From Bradyrhizobium sp. WSM3983 (GTDB lineage: Bacteria; Pseudomonadota; Alphaproteobacteria; Rhizobiales; Xanthobacteraceae): a stretch of DNA of 64,000 nucleotides. The position numbers were made by a program, and so were the translations under genes. The stretch is from positions 1 through 64,000 of the forward strand of contig NZ_AXAY01000031.1 of NCBI RefSeq assembly GCF_000473045.1. Reading direction: 5' to 3'. Below, in pieces: positions 32,917-41,060 of this stretch. The notes below the pieces were generated by a model. The model saw only the letters and a list, made by a program, of their open reading frames with translations, was not told where the DNA came from and did not search any database. Position 1 is the first letter of the stretch. The number at the start of each line of letters is the position of its first letter.

Positions 32917-33252
32917 ATGATCGAAGTCGCCCCCAACCCCGTCACCGCCGTGATCCGCGCCCTCGCCGATCCGACCCGCCGCGCGGTGTTCGAGCGCGTC
33001 TTCGACAGTAAGGAGATCAGCGTCGCCGAGCTCACGCGCGGCAGCGGCGTGACGCAGGGGGCGATCTCGCAGCATTTGAAATCGTTGAAGCAGGCGGGCC
33101 TCGTCGCCGAGCGCGCCGAGGGCCGCAACGTCTACTACCGCGCCGCCCCGCAAGGCCTCGAGCCGTTGGTCACCTGGATGGATCATTACGGTGTCTTCTG
33201 GCGCCAGCGCTTCGAGAACCTGCGTGACCTCTTGAAGGAGATCGACCCGTGA
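32917..33252 (+). CDS. ArsR-family transcriptional regulator
   Basis: 111 residues with a single winged helix: ALADPTRRAVFERVFDSKEISVAEL, then GVTQGAISQHLKSLKQAGLV as the recognition helix and GRNVYYRAAPQGLEPL as the wing. No cysteine metal-site motif is visible, so it belongs to the non-metal group commonly paired with SRPBCC proteins. The ATG at 32917 is preferred over a TTG three codons upstream. Its stop overlaps the GTG start of the SRPBCC gene (GTGA), so the two are coupled. Promoter dyads at 32886-32909 suggest autoregulation. Confidence 0.9.
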   Translation: MIEVAPNPVTAVIRALADPTRRAVFERVFDSKEISVAELTRGSGVTQGAISQHLKSLKQAGLVAERAEGRNVYYRAAPQGLEPLVTWMDHYGVFWRQRFENLRDLLKEIDP

Positions 33253-33713
33253 GTGCAGCCGAGTTGAAAGCCGAGACCAAAGATATCGTTCTGGACGACG
33301 TCTTCCCTCACACGCCCGAGACGATCTGGAAAGCGCTGACCAGCGCCCAATTGATCGCGCGCTGGCTGATGCCGCCGACCGGCTTCGAGGCCGTCGAAGG
33401 CAACAATTTCACCTACCAGACCAAGCCGGGTGGCAACTGGGACGGCGTCATCCATTGCCGCGTTCTGGAGGTCATACCGAACCGGCGCCTCGTCTACGCC
33501 TGGAAGGGCGGCGATGAGCGCAACATTGGTTACGGCGCGCCGCTCGATACCGTAGTCACCTGGTCCCTCACCCCGGTCGAATCCGGCACGCGAATCCAGC
33601 TGATTCATGCGGGCTTCGTCATGCCGAGGAACGAGAGTGCCTACACCGTCATGAGTGATGGCTGGAAGAAGGTCGTCCGGCAGCTCGACGAAATCAGCGG
33701 CGAAGATAAGTAG
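33249..33713 (+). CDS. SRPBCC (AHSA1-type) domain protein
   Basis: 154 residues beginning at GTG within the ArsR stop. The helix-grip fold is evident from DVFPHTPETIWKALTSAQLIARWLMPPTGF and GTRIQLIHAGFVM, as in AHSA1/polyketide-cyclase-like proteins that bind hydrophobic ligands. ArsR-AHSA1 pairs are widespread. The SRPBCC protein may bind the effector molecule or process it, but no activity is established. A GFA-family gene follows after 24 bases and may belong to the same transcript. Confidence 0.9.
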   Translation: MSAAELKAETKDIVLDDVFPHTPETIWKALTSAQLIARWLMPPTGFEAVEGNNFTYQTKPGGNWDGVIHCRVLEVIPNRRLVYAWKGGDERNIGYGAPLDTVVTWSLTPVESGTRIQLIHAGFVMPRNESAYTVMSDGWKKVVRQLDEISGEDK

Positions 33714-33737
33714 CGAGACAGTTGAGGAGTGATCACG

Positions 33738-34151
33738 ATGAACAAGGCCTATACCGGCGGCTGCGCCTGCGGCGCGATCCGCTATTCGATTGCCGGCGAG
33801 CCCCTGTTCGCCAATCACTGCCAGTGCAGGGACTGCCAGCGTGAAAGCGGCAGCGGCCACGGCTCCTACGCCACCTTCGCGCGCGCTGGCGTCACGGTGA
33901 CGGGCGAAGCAAAGACATGGGACATGGTCGGCGACAGCGGCAATGTTAAGACGCGCGCCTTCTGCCCCGAATGCGGCCTGGCCGTCTACATGACTTTCGC
34001 CGCAATGCCCGACATCTTCACCATCCGCGCCGCAAGCCTCGACGAGCCCGCCCGCTACAAGCCGCAAGTGGTCACCTACGCCGCGCGCGCGTATGACTGG
34101 GATCATCTCGATTCCAGCCTGACTAAGTTCGAGACGATGCCGCCGCGCTGA
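33738..34151 (+). CDS. GFA-family (glutathione-dependent formaldehyde-activating-like) zinc protein
   Basis: 137 residues. Cysteine motifs GGCACGAIRY, HCQCRDCQRESG and AFCPECGLAVY form the two zinc sites of the GFA fold. Family members include the glutathione-formaldehyde adduct-forming enzyme, though many only share the fold. The ATG at 33738 has a GAGGAG site eight bases upstream; a GTG at 33729 would lie inside that site. It follows the ArsR-SRPBCC pair and is convergent with a zinc alcohol dehydrogenase, which fits an aldehyde/alcohol theme but does not prove it. Confidence 0.9.
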   Translation: MNKAYTGGCACGAIRYSIAGEPLFANHCQCRDCQRESGSGHGSYATFARAGVTVTGEAKTWDMVGDSGNVKTRAFCPECGLAVYMTFAAMPDIFTIRAASLDEPARYKPQVVTYAARAYDWDHLDSSLTKFETMPPR

Positions 34152-34161
34152 GGCGGAGACC

Positions 34162-35187
34162 TCAGGCAAAGTCGAGCACCATGCGGCCGTCGATCTTGCC
34201 GGCCTTCATTCGCTCGAACACATCGTTGATTTGCGCGAGCGGCACCTTGCTCACCTCGGCGTTCACCTTGCCGTCGGCGACGAACGCAATGGCCTCGTCG
34301 AGATCCCTGCGCGTCCCGACGATGGAGCCGCGCACGGTGATGCGCTTGAGCACGACGTCGAAGATCGGCGTCGGGAATTCGCCCGGCGGCAAGCCGACGA
34401 GGCTGACGGTGCCCTTCCGGCGCACCATCTTCAGCGCCTGAGCAAAGGCGGCGGTCGAGACCGCCGTCACCAGCACGCCATGCGCCCCGCCCCCGGTTGC
34501 GGCCAGCACCTTGTCGACGGCATCGTTTGCGAGCGCGTTGACAGCGAGATCGGCGCCTGTCTCGCGTGCAAGCTTGAGCTTGTCGTCTGCGATATCGATC
34601 GCCACAACCTTGAACCCCATCGCCTTGGCATATTGGACCGCGACGTGGCCGAGCCCGCCGACGCCTGAGATCGCAACCCACTCGCCGGGCCGCGCGTCGG
34701 TCTCCTTCAGTCCCTTGTAGGTGGTGACGCCGGCGCACAGGATCGGCGCAATCGCGGCGAAGTCGACCGTTGCCGGCAGCTTTGCAGCAAAGGCGGCCGA
34801 CGCGATGACATATTCAGCGAAGCCGCCATTCACGCTGTAGCCGGTATTGTGCTGGTGCTCGCACAGCGTCTCCCAGCCGGTCTCGCAATATTCGCAAGAC
34901 ATGCAGGCATCGTGCAGCCAGGCAACGCCGACCGCGTCGCCGACTTTCAGGTTTTTCACGCCGGGCCCGAGCGCGGCAACGATACCGGCAGCTTCGTGAC
35001 CGGGGATGAAGGGCGGCCCAGGCTTCACCGGCCAATCGCCGGAGGCTGCATGTAGATCGGTGTGGCAGACGCCGCACGCTTTCACCTTGACCAGGACTTC
35101 GCCGGGACCGGGCTGCGGCACTGGCACGTCTTCGATCACCAGCGGCTTGCCGAATTGTTTGACGATCGCGGCTTTCATGGTCGGCAT
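34162..35187 (-). CDS. adhP: Zinc-dependent alcohol dehydrogenase (AdhP-like)
   Basis: 341 residues, the usual AdhP length. The catalytic zinc ligands are in KACGVCHTDLHAASGDWP and PFIPGHEAAGIV. The structural zinc site has four Cys in CMSCEYCETGWETLCEHQ. The NAD-binding motif is GVGGLGHVAVQYAKAMG. It should interconvert primary alcohols and aldehydes in the cytosol. The ATG at 35187 is preceded by GGAGCAG; a longer frame upstream lacks such a site. It is convergent with the GFA gene (10-base gap) and divergent in context from the unit around the DUF2000 gene. Confidence 0.92.
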   Translation of the reverse strand: MPTMKAAIVKQFGKPLVIEDVPVPQPGPGEVLVKVKACGVCHTDLHAASGDWPVKPGPPFIPGHEAAGIVAALGPGVKNLKVGDAVGVAWLHDACMSCEYCETGWETLCEHQHNTGYSVNGGFAEYVIASAAFAAKLPATVDFAAIAPILCAGVTTYKGLKETDARPGEWVAISGVGGLGHVAVQYAKAMGFKVVAIDIADDKLKLARETGADLAVNALANDAVDKVLAATGGGAHGVLVTAVSTAAFAQALKMVRRKGTVSLVGLPPGEFPTPIFDVVLKRITVRGSIVGTRRDLDEAIAFVADGKVNAEVSKVPLAQINDVFERMKAGKIDGRMVLDFA

Positions 35188-35319
35188 GTGTCTGCTCCAT
35201 TGCAATACGCAGAGCAGACTAGCGATGCCGTGCGGTGCGCCCTTGATTGGAGTCAAACAACGCAAATTTATGCGTCGCGAAAACCACCGTGGGCCGGCGC
35301 AAGATAAGTGGACGGTGCG

Positions 35320-35730
35320 TCAGCTATGGAACTTCAGACCGTCAACAATCTTGTCGATCACCTTGCGATCGGCGCGCATCGCGATGCCGACGAGATTGAG
35401 ATTGGCGCGCGCAACCGCCTTCACGACCTCACGATTGGCGGCATCATGCGTGGTCTTGAACATGTCCTCGGTGTAGACCGCCGGCGTGACATTGCGCGTA
35501 AGCGCACGGTCGAGTGCGCGCGACAACGCCGGACCATCGGCACCATAGATCAGGATCGGCTGGCCGATCAGCGCAAGATATTTCGTCGCCGAGGCGTCTT
35601 CATAGGCTTCACCGATGCACTCAGGAAAGGCGGCAGCAACGCCGCTCGTCAGGAACGATGCGACATTGAGCTTCTGCCATGCTTCCAGATCGTTGCGAAT
35701 GACAACGGCAATCTTGGTGTCGAACTGCAT
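35320..35730 (-). CDS. DUF2000 family protein
   Basis: 136 residues starting MQFDTKIAVVIRNDLEAWQKLNV, the standard beginning of DUF2000 proteins, with LIGQPILIYGADGPALSRALDRAL in the middle. The fold resembles a peptidyl-tRNA hydrolase-2-like domain in some annotations, but no activity is known. The ATG at 35730 has GGGAG upstream; the frame continues 33 codons further without a better start. The gene is divergent from the CYTH-CHAD gene, with about 195 bases between them that contain a PHO box pointing the other way. Confidence 0.85.
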   Translation of the reverse strand: MQFDTKIAVVIRNDLEAWQKLNVASFLTSGVAAAFPECIGEAYEDASATKYLALIGQPILIYGADGPALSRALDRALTRNVTPAVYTEDMFKTTHDAANREVVKAVARANLNLVGIAMRADRKVIDKIVDGLKFHS

Positions 35731-35903
35731 GAATTCTCCCAACACATATCCAAGCGTCGGGAAAGAAAAGAAGATTCCTCGCGCGCCGACGGCGGACACG
35801 AACGTAACCCGGATTGACCCATCGATCACAGCGCGGAAATTTCAATGGAGATGCGACCGGCAGCGCTTCTCCTCGCGAGTCAAGTAGGGTATACGTCGGC
35901 GCT

Positions 35904-35921
35904 CTGTCACTTAACTGTCAT
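35904..35921 (+). promoter_or_regulatory. PHO box (PhoB binding site) upstream of the CYTH-CHAD gene
   Basis: CTGTCAC-TTAA-CTGTCAT is two direct 7-base repeats with a 4-base spacer, matching the PhoB consensus (CTGTCAT-N4-CTGTCAT) at 13 of 14 repeat positions. It points toward the CYTH-CHAD gene and ends three bases before the first candidate ATG, closer than usual, so the real start may be further downstream. Confidence 0.72.
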
Positions 35922-35930
35922 AAAATGTGC

Positions 35931-37766
35931 ATGTCCGAAACTGGCGCAATCAAGCGAGCCCTCGAACCCGTACAACGGCTTGCGAAAGCCATCGGCCATC
36001 CGATTCCCGAGGACGGGAACAAATCCAGCAGCTTCGTTGTTCCCGCAGCGCGTGAGGCGCCCAGTTCTGCGCTCCCTGTGAACCAGTCTTCGCACAACGA
36101 GTCTTTCCAGGCCCGCCTCTCCGCTGATGAAGCTGGTGCAGAGACGATTGCGCCGGAAACCCCGCCTTCCCGCGAAGCCGCACCACGCGCCACCGAAATC
36201 GAACTCAAACTGATCGTGTCTTCCGATCGCCTGGCGGATTTTAACGATGCGCCGATCATCGCGGCGAATGCGCGCAACAAGGGCACGCGCAAGCATCTCA
36301 AGGCCGTGTATTACGACACGCCCAAGCGCGCACTCCGGCGTGACGGGTTCAGCTTCAGGGTTCGTCAGAGCGGCGCGCGGTTCACGCAGACGGTGAAGGC
36401 CGAATTCGGCAACGATCCGCTGCGCCGTGGCGAGTGGGAGGCAGCCCTCCCGTCGATGGCGCCGGACATCGCGCTGGCCACGCCGCTGGTTTCAGAGAAG
36501 CTACGCGCCGATCTCGAACGTCACCCGGTCGAAGCCATCTTCAGCAGCGACATCCACCGGCATCAGCGCCTCGTCGACTTGCCGTCCGGCACCGTCGAGG
36601 TCGCCTTCGATCAGGGCCACCTGACATCAGGCGATCGCTCGATGCCGCTCAGCGAGATCGAGTTGGAGCTCAAGAGCGGTAGCCCGTCGGCCATCTGGGA
36701 GTTGGCGCTGCGGCTCGCCGAGCATGGTTCGGTGAAGCCTTCGATCCGGACCAAATCGGCGCGCGGATTCGATCTCGCGGTCGATATCCCGCCGCGGGCA
36801 CCGAAGCCGCCAAAGCTTCGTCTCGATCCGTCGACATCGCTCGACGAAGCCTTTTCCGAGATTCTGCGCTCCTGTCTTTTGCATGTGCTCCAGTCGCTGC
36901 CCGCCGCCGAGGACGGTCGCGATCCCGAAGGGATGCATCAGCTTCGCGTCGCGCTGCGGCGCCTGCGCTCCGCGCTCGACCTGATGCGGTCGGCGGTGTC
37001 GTTGAGCAAGCTCGACCTGATGCGCGCCGAGACGAAGTGGCTCGCGGGAAATCTCTCCGGCGCACGTGATTGGGATGTGTTTCGGCAGGAGACGTTGCGG
37101 ACCGTCGCGGATGGCTGTCCGTCGGTCACCGGCTTCGACACGCTGGGTGAGCTCGCCGACGAACGCCGCGCGGCCTGCTATGACAAGGCCCGCCTCGCCC
37201 TCGCCGACCGGCGGTGTCAGTATTTTGTCATCGGGCTCGGCGCCTGGATCGAAGCACGCGGCTGGCGCAGCGAGGTTGCTCCCGAGGGTCTTTCGCAACT
37301 GGCGGAGCCGGCGATCAATTTTGCACGAAACATCCTGTCGGCGCAGCATGCGAAGGTGCTGAAGCGCGGCCGTCGCTTCAAGTCGCTGCCGACGGAGGAA
37401 CGGCATCGCGTCCGTCTCGCCGCAAAGAAGTTGCGTTACGTCGCCGACTTCCTGCTCCCGCTCTGCGGGCAGCGCAAATCCGCGAGGCGCTTCTCGCGCC
37501 GGCTTGCCGACCTCCAGCAGGAGCTCGGAATCTACAACGACATGGCCACGACGTCGTCACTGCTTGCGGATGTCGACGCGGGATTGACCGGCAGCGGCAT
37601 GGCCGCGGCGGCGATCGCCGGCTGGCAGGCCCATGCCATGGTCGGCATCGAAGCGCGTCTGCTCAAGGCCTGGTCGGAATTCGCTGGGGCCAAGGCGCCG
37701 TGGTCGGTGGACGCGCCGGCGCAACCGGCAAAACTGGTGCAAGCCAACGCGGGATGGCTGCGCTAG
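35931..37766 (+). CDS. CYTH-CHAD domain protein (polyphosphate-linked)
   Basis: About 611 residues. The first 85 are low-complexity. A CYTH domain follows (about 90-290), with the ExExK-type motif in TEIELKLIV, AVYYDTPKRALRRDGFSFRVRQ and later EIELELKSG. The C-terminal CHAD domain (about 310-570) has the His/Arg-rich helices MHQLRVALRRLRSAL and RHRVRLAAKKLRYVADF. CYTH proteins process triphosphates and CHAD domains bind polyphosphate. The start is uncertain: an ATG two codons upstream (35925) is equally possible, and a GTG at 36077 would fit better with the PHO box at 35904-35921. Regulation by phosphate limitation is therefore likely. The stop codon lies inside a 19-base tandem repeat. Confidence 0.88.
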   Translation: MSETGAIKRALEPVQRLAKAIGHPIPEDGNKSSSFVVPAAREAPSSALPVNQSSHNESFQARLSADEAGAETIAPETPPSREAAPRATEIELKLIVSSDRLADFNDAPIIAANARNKGTRKHLKAVYYDTPKRALRRDGFSFRVRQSGARFTQTVKAEFGNDPLRRGEWEAALPSMAPDIALATPLVSEKLRADLERHPVEAIFSSDIHRHQRLVDLPSGTVEVAFDQGHLTSGDRSMPLSEIELELKSGSPSAIWELALRLAEHGSVKPSIRTKSARGFDLAVDIPPRAPKPPKLRLDPSTSLDEAFSEILRSCLLHVLQSLPAAEDGRDPEGMHQLRVALRRLRSALDLMRSAVSLSKLDLMRAETKWLAGNLSGARDWDVFRQETLRTVADGCPSVTGFDTLGELADERRAACYDKARLALADRRCQYFVIGLGAWIEARGWRSEVAPEGLSQLAEPAINFARNILSAQHAKVLKRGRRFKSLPTEERHRVRLAAKKLRYVADFLLPLCGQRKSARRFSRRLADLQQELGIYNDMATTSSLLADVDAGLTGSGMAAAAIAGWQAHAMVGIEARLLKAWSEFAGAKAPWSVDAPAQPAKLVQANAGWLR

Positions 37767-37809
37767 CCCTTGATGACTGCGCCAGCCCTTGATGGCTGCG
37801 CCAGCCCTT
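37753..37809. repeat. Three tandem 19-base repeats across the CYTH-CHAD stop codon
   Basis: Copies at 37753-37771, 37772-37790 and 37791-37809 share GATGGCTGCGCCAGCCCTT with one or two changes. The first copy encodes the last residues and stop (GCTAG) of the CHAD protein; in copies two and three the stop has become GCCAG. Confidence 0.88.
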
Positions 37810-37824
37810 GGTCAACCCTTTTGA

Positions 37825-38214
37825 TCAACCCTTGGCGTCGCAGGCCCAGGCGCGGATCACGCATTCCTTGCCGCCAAATCTGTAGCATTCGCGCGTGGCA
37901 GCATTGAGCGTGGCCGAGATCTTCGGTTTCACGGCATAGCCATAGGCGCCGCAGGGATTGGCCATGTCGACTGACATCGCTGCGCAGGCGCGCTTCATCG
38001 TCACGGTCGTACAGTCGCCCTTGCACTGCTTCTGCGCGGCAGCACGCGCCTCGTGCTCGGCGCCATAATCATAGGCCTGGCCGTAAGCGCCGCACTTGCC
38101 GACTGCAAACGCACCGGCGGCATGGGCTTCGGTGATGTGGCGGGCGCCGGCGACACAAACCGACAGCGCAAAGAAAAACATCGCGCAACGGCGCGCGACG
38201 ACGTTCGAAACCAT
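37825..38214 (-). CDS. Secreted DUF4189 protein
   Basis: 129 residues. A signal peptide (residues 1-33, with ARRCAMFFFALSVCVAGA and a cut near AHA) precedes a cysteine-rich mature domain with the DUF4189 repeats: KCGAYGQAYDYGAEHEARAAAQKQC and NPCGAYGYAVKPKIS. Several Cys residues probably form disulfides in the periplasm. The function of the domain is unknown. The ATG at 38214 follows GGGGAGGGG; the longer frame runs through a REP-like element. Its stop lies close to the tandem repeats that end the CHAD gene. Confidence 0.85.
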   Translation of the reverse strand: MVSNVVARRCAMFFFALSVCVAGARHITEAHAAGAFAVGKCGAYGQAYDYGAEHEARAAAQKQCKGDCTTVTMKRACAAMSVDMANPCGAYGYAVKPKISATLNAATRECYRFGGKECVIRAWACDAKG

Positions 38215-38309
38215 GGAAAAGCCCCTCCCCCCAAGGCAGGTGGAGGGGACTCTAAGCGGCGGTCGTTTCCAGATGGTGAACGGGGCGTTGAAACCGGGAG
38301 AATTGGGAG

Positions 38310-38413
38310 GTGCCGTAGGGTAGGCAAAGCGAAGCGTGCCCACCAATTTGGATGATTGCAGCGCAGAGAGATGGTGGGCACGGCGCTTTGCGCCTTTGCC
38401 CACCCTACGGCAC
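38310..38413. repeat. Inverted pair of REP-like palindromes (family D)
   Basis: The left arm 38310-38345 (GTGCCGTAGGGTAGGCAAAG onward) and the right arm 38372-38413 (TGGTGGGCACGGCG to CCCTACGGCAC) are inverted copies with small indels. It fills the gap between the DUF4189 gene and the end of the cox-type cluster. Confidence 0.85.
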
Positions 38414-38420
38414 TACGGCA

Positions 38421-40025
38421 CTACCTGCGTCTCGCCGCCTCCAGCGCTTGCGGCGTGTCGATGTCCAGGAAGGCGCCTTCGCCGTCGACAGGGACTTCGG
38501 CGACTGCTTCCGTGTGCTTGGCGATCAGGTGCCGCGCGCCGACGTCGCCGTCCAGCGTCATCAGCTCCTTGAAGAAGCGGCGCGACCACAGCACGGGATT
38601 GCCGCGGCGACCTTCGGCTACCGGCACGACGATGAGATTGCCGCGGTCCGGGGCAAAACCGTCGATGAGACGATCGATCAGGCCGGCGTCGATCAGCGGC
38701 ATGTCGCCGAGACAAACCACAGCGCCATCGCTCGCGTCGGACACAGCCGCGATGCCGGCCTTGACCGAGCTCGCGATGCCGCCGGCGAAATCCGGATTCT
38801 TGACGAAATGCACCTTCAGGCCTTGCAGCGCCTGCTCGACCAGCTCGGTCTGATGGCCAGTGACGACGATCACCTCGGATGCCCTGGAGGCCAGCGCCTG
38901 TTCGGTCGCGATGCGCACCAGTTTCTTGCCGTCGAGCTCGGCCAGCAGCTTGTTCGGTCCGCCCATGCGGGTCGAGCGGCCCGCCGCGAGCACGATGGCC
39001 GCGACATGGCTGTTGCCCTCGATCTCCGGCTTTGCGCGCGGCTGCGGCCGCGTGACGATCTCCATCAGGAGGCCACCGACGCCCATGCCCATCAGCTCGG
39101 AGCGCGTCACCTTGATCCCGGCCAAGAGCCGCATCAGCACCCAGTCAAAACCGTTCTCGACCGGCGAACGCGCGCAGCCCGGCGCACCCAGCACCGGCAC
39201 GCTGCCGGCGCGCGCGATCAGCAGCAGATTGCCGGGGTCGACCGGCATGCCGAAATGTTCGATCTCGCCGCCGATCTCGGTGACGGCCGCCGGGATCACG
39301 TCGCGGCGGTCGGCAATCGCCGACGCCCCGAACACGATCACGAGCTCGGCGCCGAGCGCGAGCAATTCCTTGATCGCAGCCGACAGCGCGCGCTCATCAT
39401 GCTGGACCCGCCGTTCGGCGATGATGCTGGCGCCGGCCGGCGCGAGGCGCTCCGCGGTGACCCGCAGGGTCTTGTCGACCACTTTCGAAGACAGACCCGG
39501 CAGCAGCGTCGAGACCACGCCGACACGCTTGATCACGTAGGACGCGATTCTGAGCACGTCCTTGCCAGCGGCCTTCACAGCGGCATCGCGCAAGTCTCCT
39601 TCAACGCCGAACGGGATGATCTTGACGGTGCCGACCATCTCGCCCTCGACCACCGGCTTGTAAGCGGCGAGCGTGGCGAAGGTGATGGCCTCGTCGATAT
39701 TGTTGATGCGGTCGACCGCGGCGCGGTCGATCACCAGCAAACCCGGGCGCGCCGCAAACAGATTGGCGCGGCCAGTGAAGGCGCGCTCGACATGAATGCC
39801 CTCGCCGCCGATCGCAAGCGCAATGCTGGCAGCCGCGACGTCCTCGGAGACATCGCCCTCCTCCATCCTCACCACGACGACGTCCTTGATGCCGGCGCGC
39901 GTCAGCGCCTCGACCTCGGCAAGCCCGATCGTCGTGCCTTTCTTCAGCACCAGCGGACCCTGACGCAGGGTGTGGACGGTCACCCCGCCGATCGCATCCT
40001 TGGGGCTCGCCGGGCCGAACTTCAT
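38421..40025 (-). CDS. MoeA-like / MobA-like fusion for molybdenum cofactor handling
   Basis: 534 residues from the ATG at 40025, which overlaps the XdhC stop by four bases. Residues about 1-340 form a molybdopterin-binding (MoCF-biosynth) part: GPLVLKKGTTIGLAEVEAL, LVIVFGASAIADRRDVIP and GAPGCARSPVENGFDWVL. Residues about 345-534 are a MobA/MocA-type nucleotidyltransferase: AAIVLAAGRSTRMGGPNKLL with the NTP-binding loop, VCLGDMPLID and GNPVLWSRRFF. In Mo-hydroxylase clusters the NTP transferase makes the CMP form of the cofactor. The fusion suggests cofactor binding and cytidylation in one protein. It is the last gene of the cox-type operon. Confidence 0.88.
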   Translation of the reverse strand: MKFGPASPKDAIGGVTVHTLRQGPLVLKKGTTIGLAEVEALTRAGIKDVVVVRMEEGDVSEDVAAASIALAIGGEGIHVERAFTGRANLFAARPGLLVIDRAAVDRINNIDEAITFATLAAYKPVVEGEMVGTVKIIPFGVEGDLRDAAVKAAGKDVLRIASYVIKRVGVVSTLLPGLSSKVVDKTLRVTAERLAPAGASIIAERRVQHDERALSAAIKELLALGAELVIVFGASAIADRRDVIPAAVTEIGGEIEHFGMPVDPGNLLLIARAGSVPVLGAPGCARSPVENGFDWVLMRLLAGIKVTRSELMGMGVGGLLMEIVTRPQPRAKPEIEGNSHVAAIVLAAGRSTRMGGPNKLLAELDGKKLVRIATEQALASRASEVIVVTGHQTELVEQALQGLKVHFVKNPDFAGGIASSVKAGIAAVSDASDGAVVCLGDMPLIDAGLIDRLIDGFAPDRGNLIVVPVAEGRRGNPVLWSRRFFKELMTLDGDVGARHLIAKHTEAVAEVPVDGEGAFLDIDTPQALEAARRR

Positions 40026-40723
40026 GCCGCCTCTTCTTTTTCTTTTGGCGGCAGCCGAAGCACTGCCGTGATCTCGGCCATGATCGATACCGCGATCTCG
40101 GACGGCGAGACCGCGCCGATCGCAAGCCCGATGGGCGCGTGGATGCGCGCGATGTCGGTGTCCCTGGCGCCCTGCGCCCGCAGCCGGTCGCCACGCTTGG
40201 CGTGCGTCTTCCGCGAGCCGAGCGCGCCGATATAGAAGCAGTTGCGCTCGAAGGCGTGCAGCAGCGCGGGATCGTCGATCTTCGGATCGTGCGTCACCGC
40301 GACGAAGGCCGTATAGGCATCGACATTGAGCGGCGGCAGCGCGGTGTCCGGCCATTCCACGACCAGGGGAACATCGGGGAAGCGCTCGGGGCTCGCAAAG
40401 GCCGTGCGCGGATCGACCACGGTGACGTCGTAGCCGAGCGAGCGCGCCAGCGGCGCGAGCGCCTGGCTGATATGGACCGCGCCGATGATGACGAGCTTTG
40501 CGGTCGGCGCGTAGACATTGAGAAACAGCTTCTTGCCGCCGGCCTCGACATTGGCGCTCTTGCCCATGCGAAGCTGCTTGTCCAGCTCGGCGCGCAGCGG
40601 ATCCTTGGCGAAGTCCGCTGATTTCACCAGGCGCTGCTCGCCGCTCTCGGTGTCGGTCACCAAAATCACCGGCCGGCGCGCGGCGCGCTCGGCATTGAGT
40701 TCGTGCAGGATTGCGAGCTTCAC
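40022..40723 (-). CDS. XdhC-type maturation factor, Rossmann (C-terminal) half
   Basis: 233 residues. The Rossmann fold of the XdhC C-terminal domain is seen in KLVIIGAVHISQALAPLARSLGYDVTVVDPR, TAFVAVTHDPKIDDPALLHAF and YIGALGSRKTHAKR. XdhC proteins bind molybdenum cofactor and help insert the sulfurated form into Mo-hydroxylases. The N-terminal XdhC/CoxI domain is encoded separately two bases upstream (40726-41049), so this is a split two-gene version. It overlaps the downstream MoeA/MobA-type gene by four bases. Confidence 0.9.
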   Translation of the reverse strand: MKLAILHELNAERAARRPVILVTDTESGEQRLVKSADFAKDPLRAELDKQLRMGKSANVEAGGKKLFLNVYAPTAKLVIIGAVHISQALAPLARSLGYDVTVVDPRTAFASPERFPDVPLVVEWPDTALPPLNVDAYTAFVAVTHDPKIDDPALLHAFERNCFYIGALGSRKTHAKRGDRLRAQGARDTDIARIHAPIGLAIGAVSPSEIAVSIMAEITAVLRLPPKEKEEAA

Positions 40724-40725
40724 GG

Positions 40726-41049
40726 CTAGCCGACCTTCTCGACGAACACGCGGATGGTGCCGCCGCAGGACAGCCCGACATTCCAGGCGGTCTCGTCGGC
40801 AACGCCGAACTCGAGCATCTTCGGCTTGCCGCTCTCGATCACGTCCATGGCTTCGGTGACCACCGCGCCCTCGACGCAGCCGCCGGAGACTGACCCCAGG
40901 AATGTCCCCTCGTCGTTGATGACCAGGCTCGAGCCCGCCGGACGCGGGGCCGAGCCCCAGGTCTCCACCACGGTTGCCAGCGCGACGCCACGACCGGCCT
41001 TCTGCCAGTCCTCCGCCGCCTTCAGAATATCCTCGTCGCGATCGAGCAT
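40726..41049 (-). CDS. XdhC/CoxI-type maturation factor, N-terminal half
   Basis: 107 residues matching only the XdhC_CoxI domain: GVALATVVETWGSAPRPAGSSLVIND and GSVSGGCVEGAVV, with the conserved SCGG in VGLSCGGTIRVFVE. Its partner half follows after two bases, so the two polypeptides probably assemble. Such proteins work in loading the molybdenum cofactor into CO-dehydrogenase-like and xanthine-dehydrogenase-like enzymes. It starts 11 bases downstream of the CoxE-like gene, within one operon. Confidence 0.92.
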   Translation of the reverse strand: MLDRDEDILKAAEDWQKAGRGVALATVVETWGSAPRPAGSSLVINDEGTFLGSVSGGCVEGAVVTEAMDVIESGKPKMLEFGVADETAWNVGLSCGGTIRVFVEKVG

Positions 41050-41060
41050 GGTTTTGCCTC

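Noticed and set aside
38352..40235. 627-codon open frame on the plus strand
   Set aside because: Antisense to the MoeA/MobA-type gene, whose motifs are clear; the plus-strand product has shadow-type composition.
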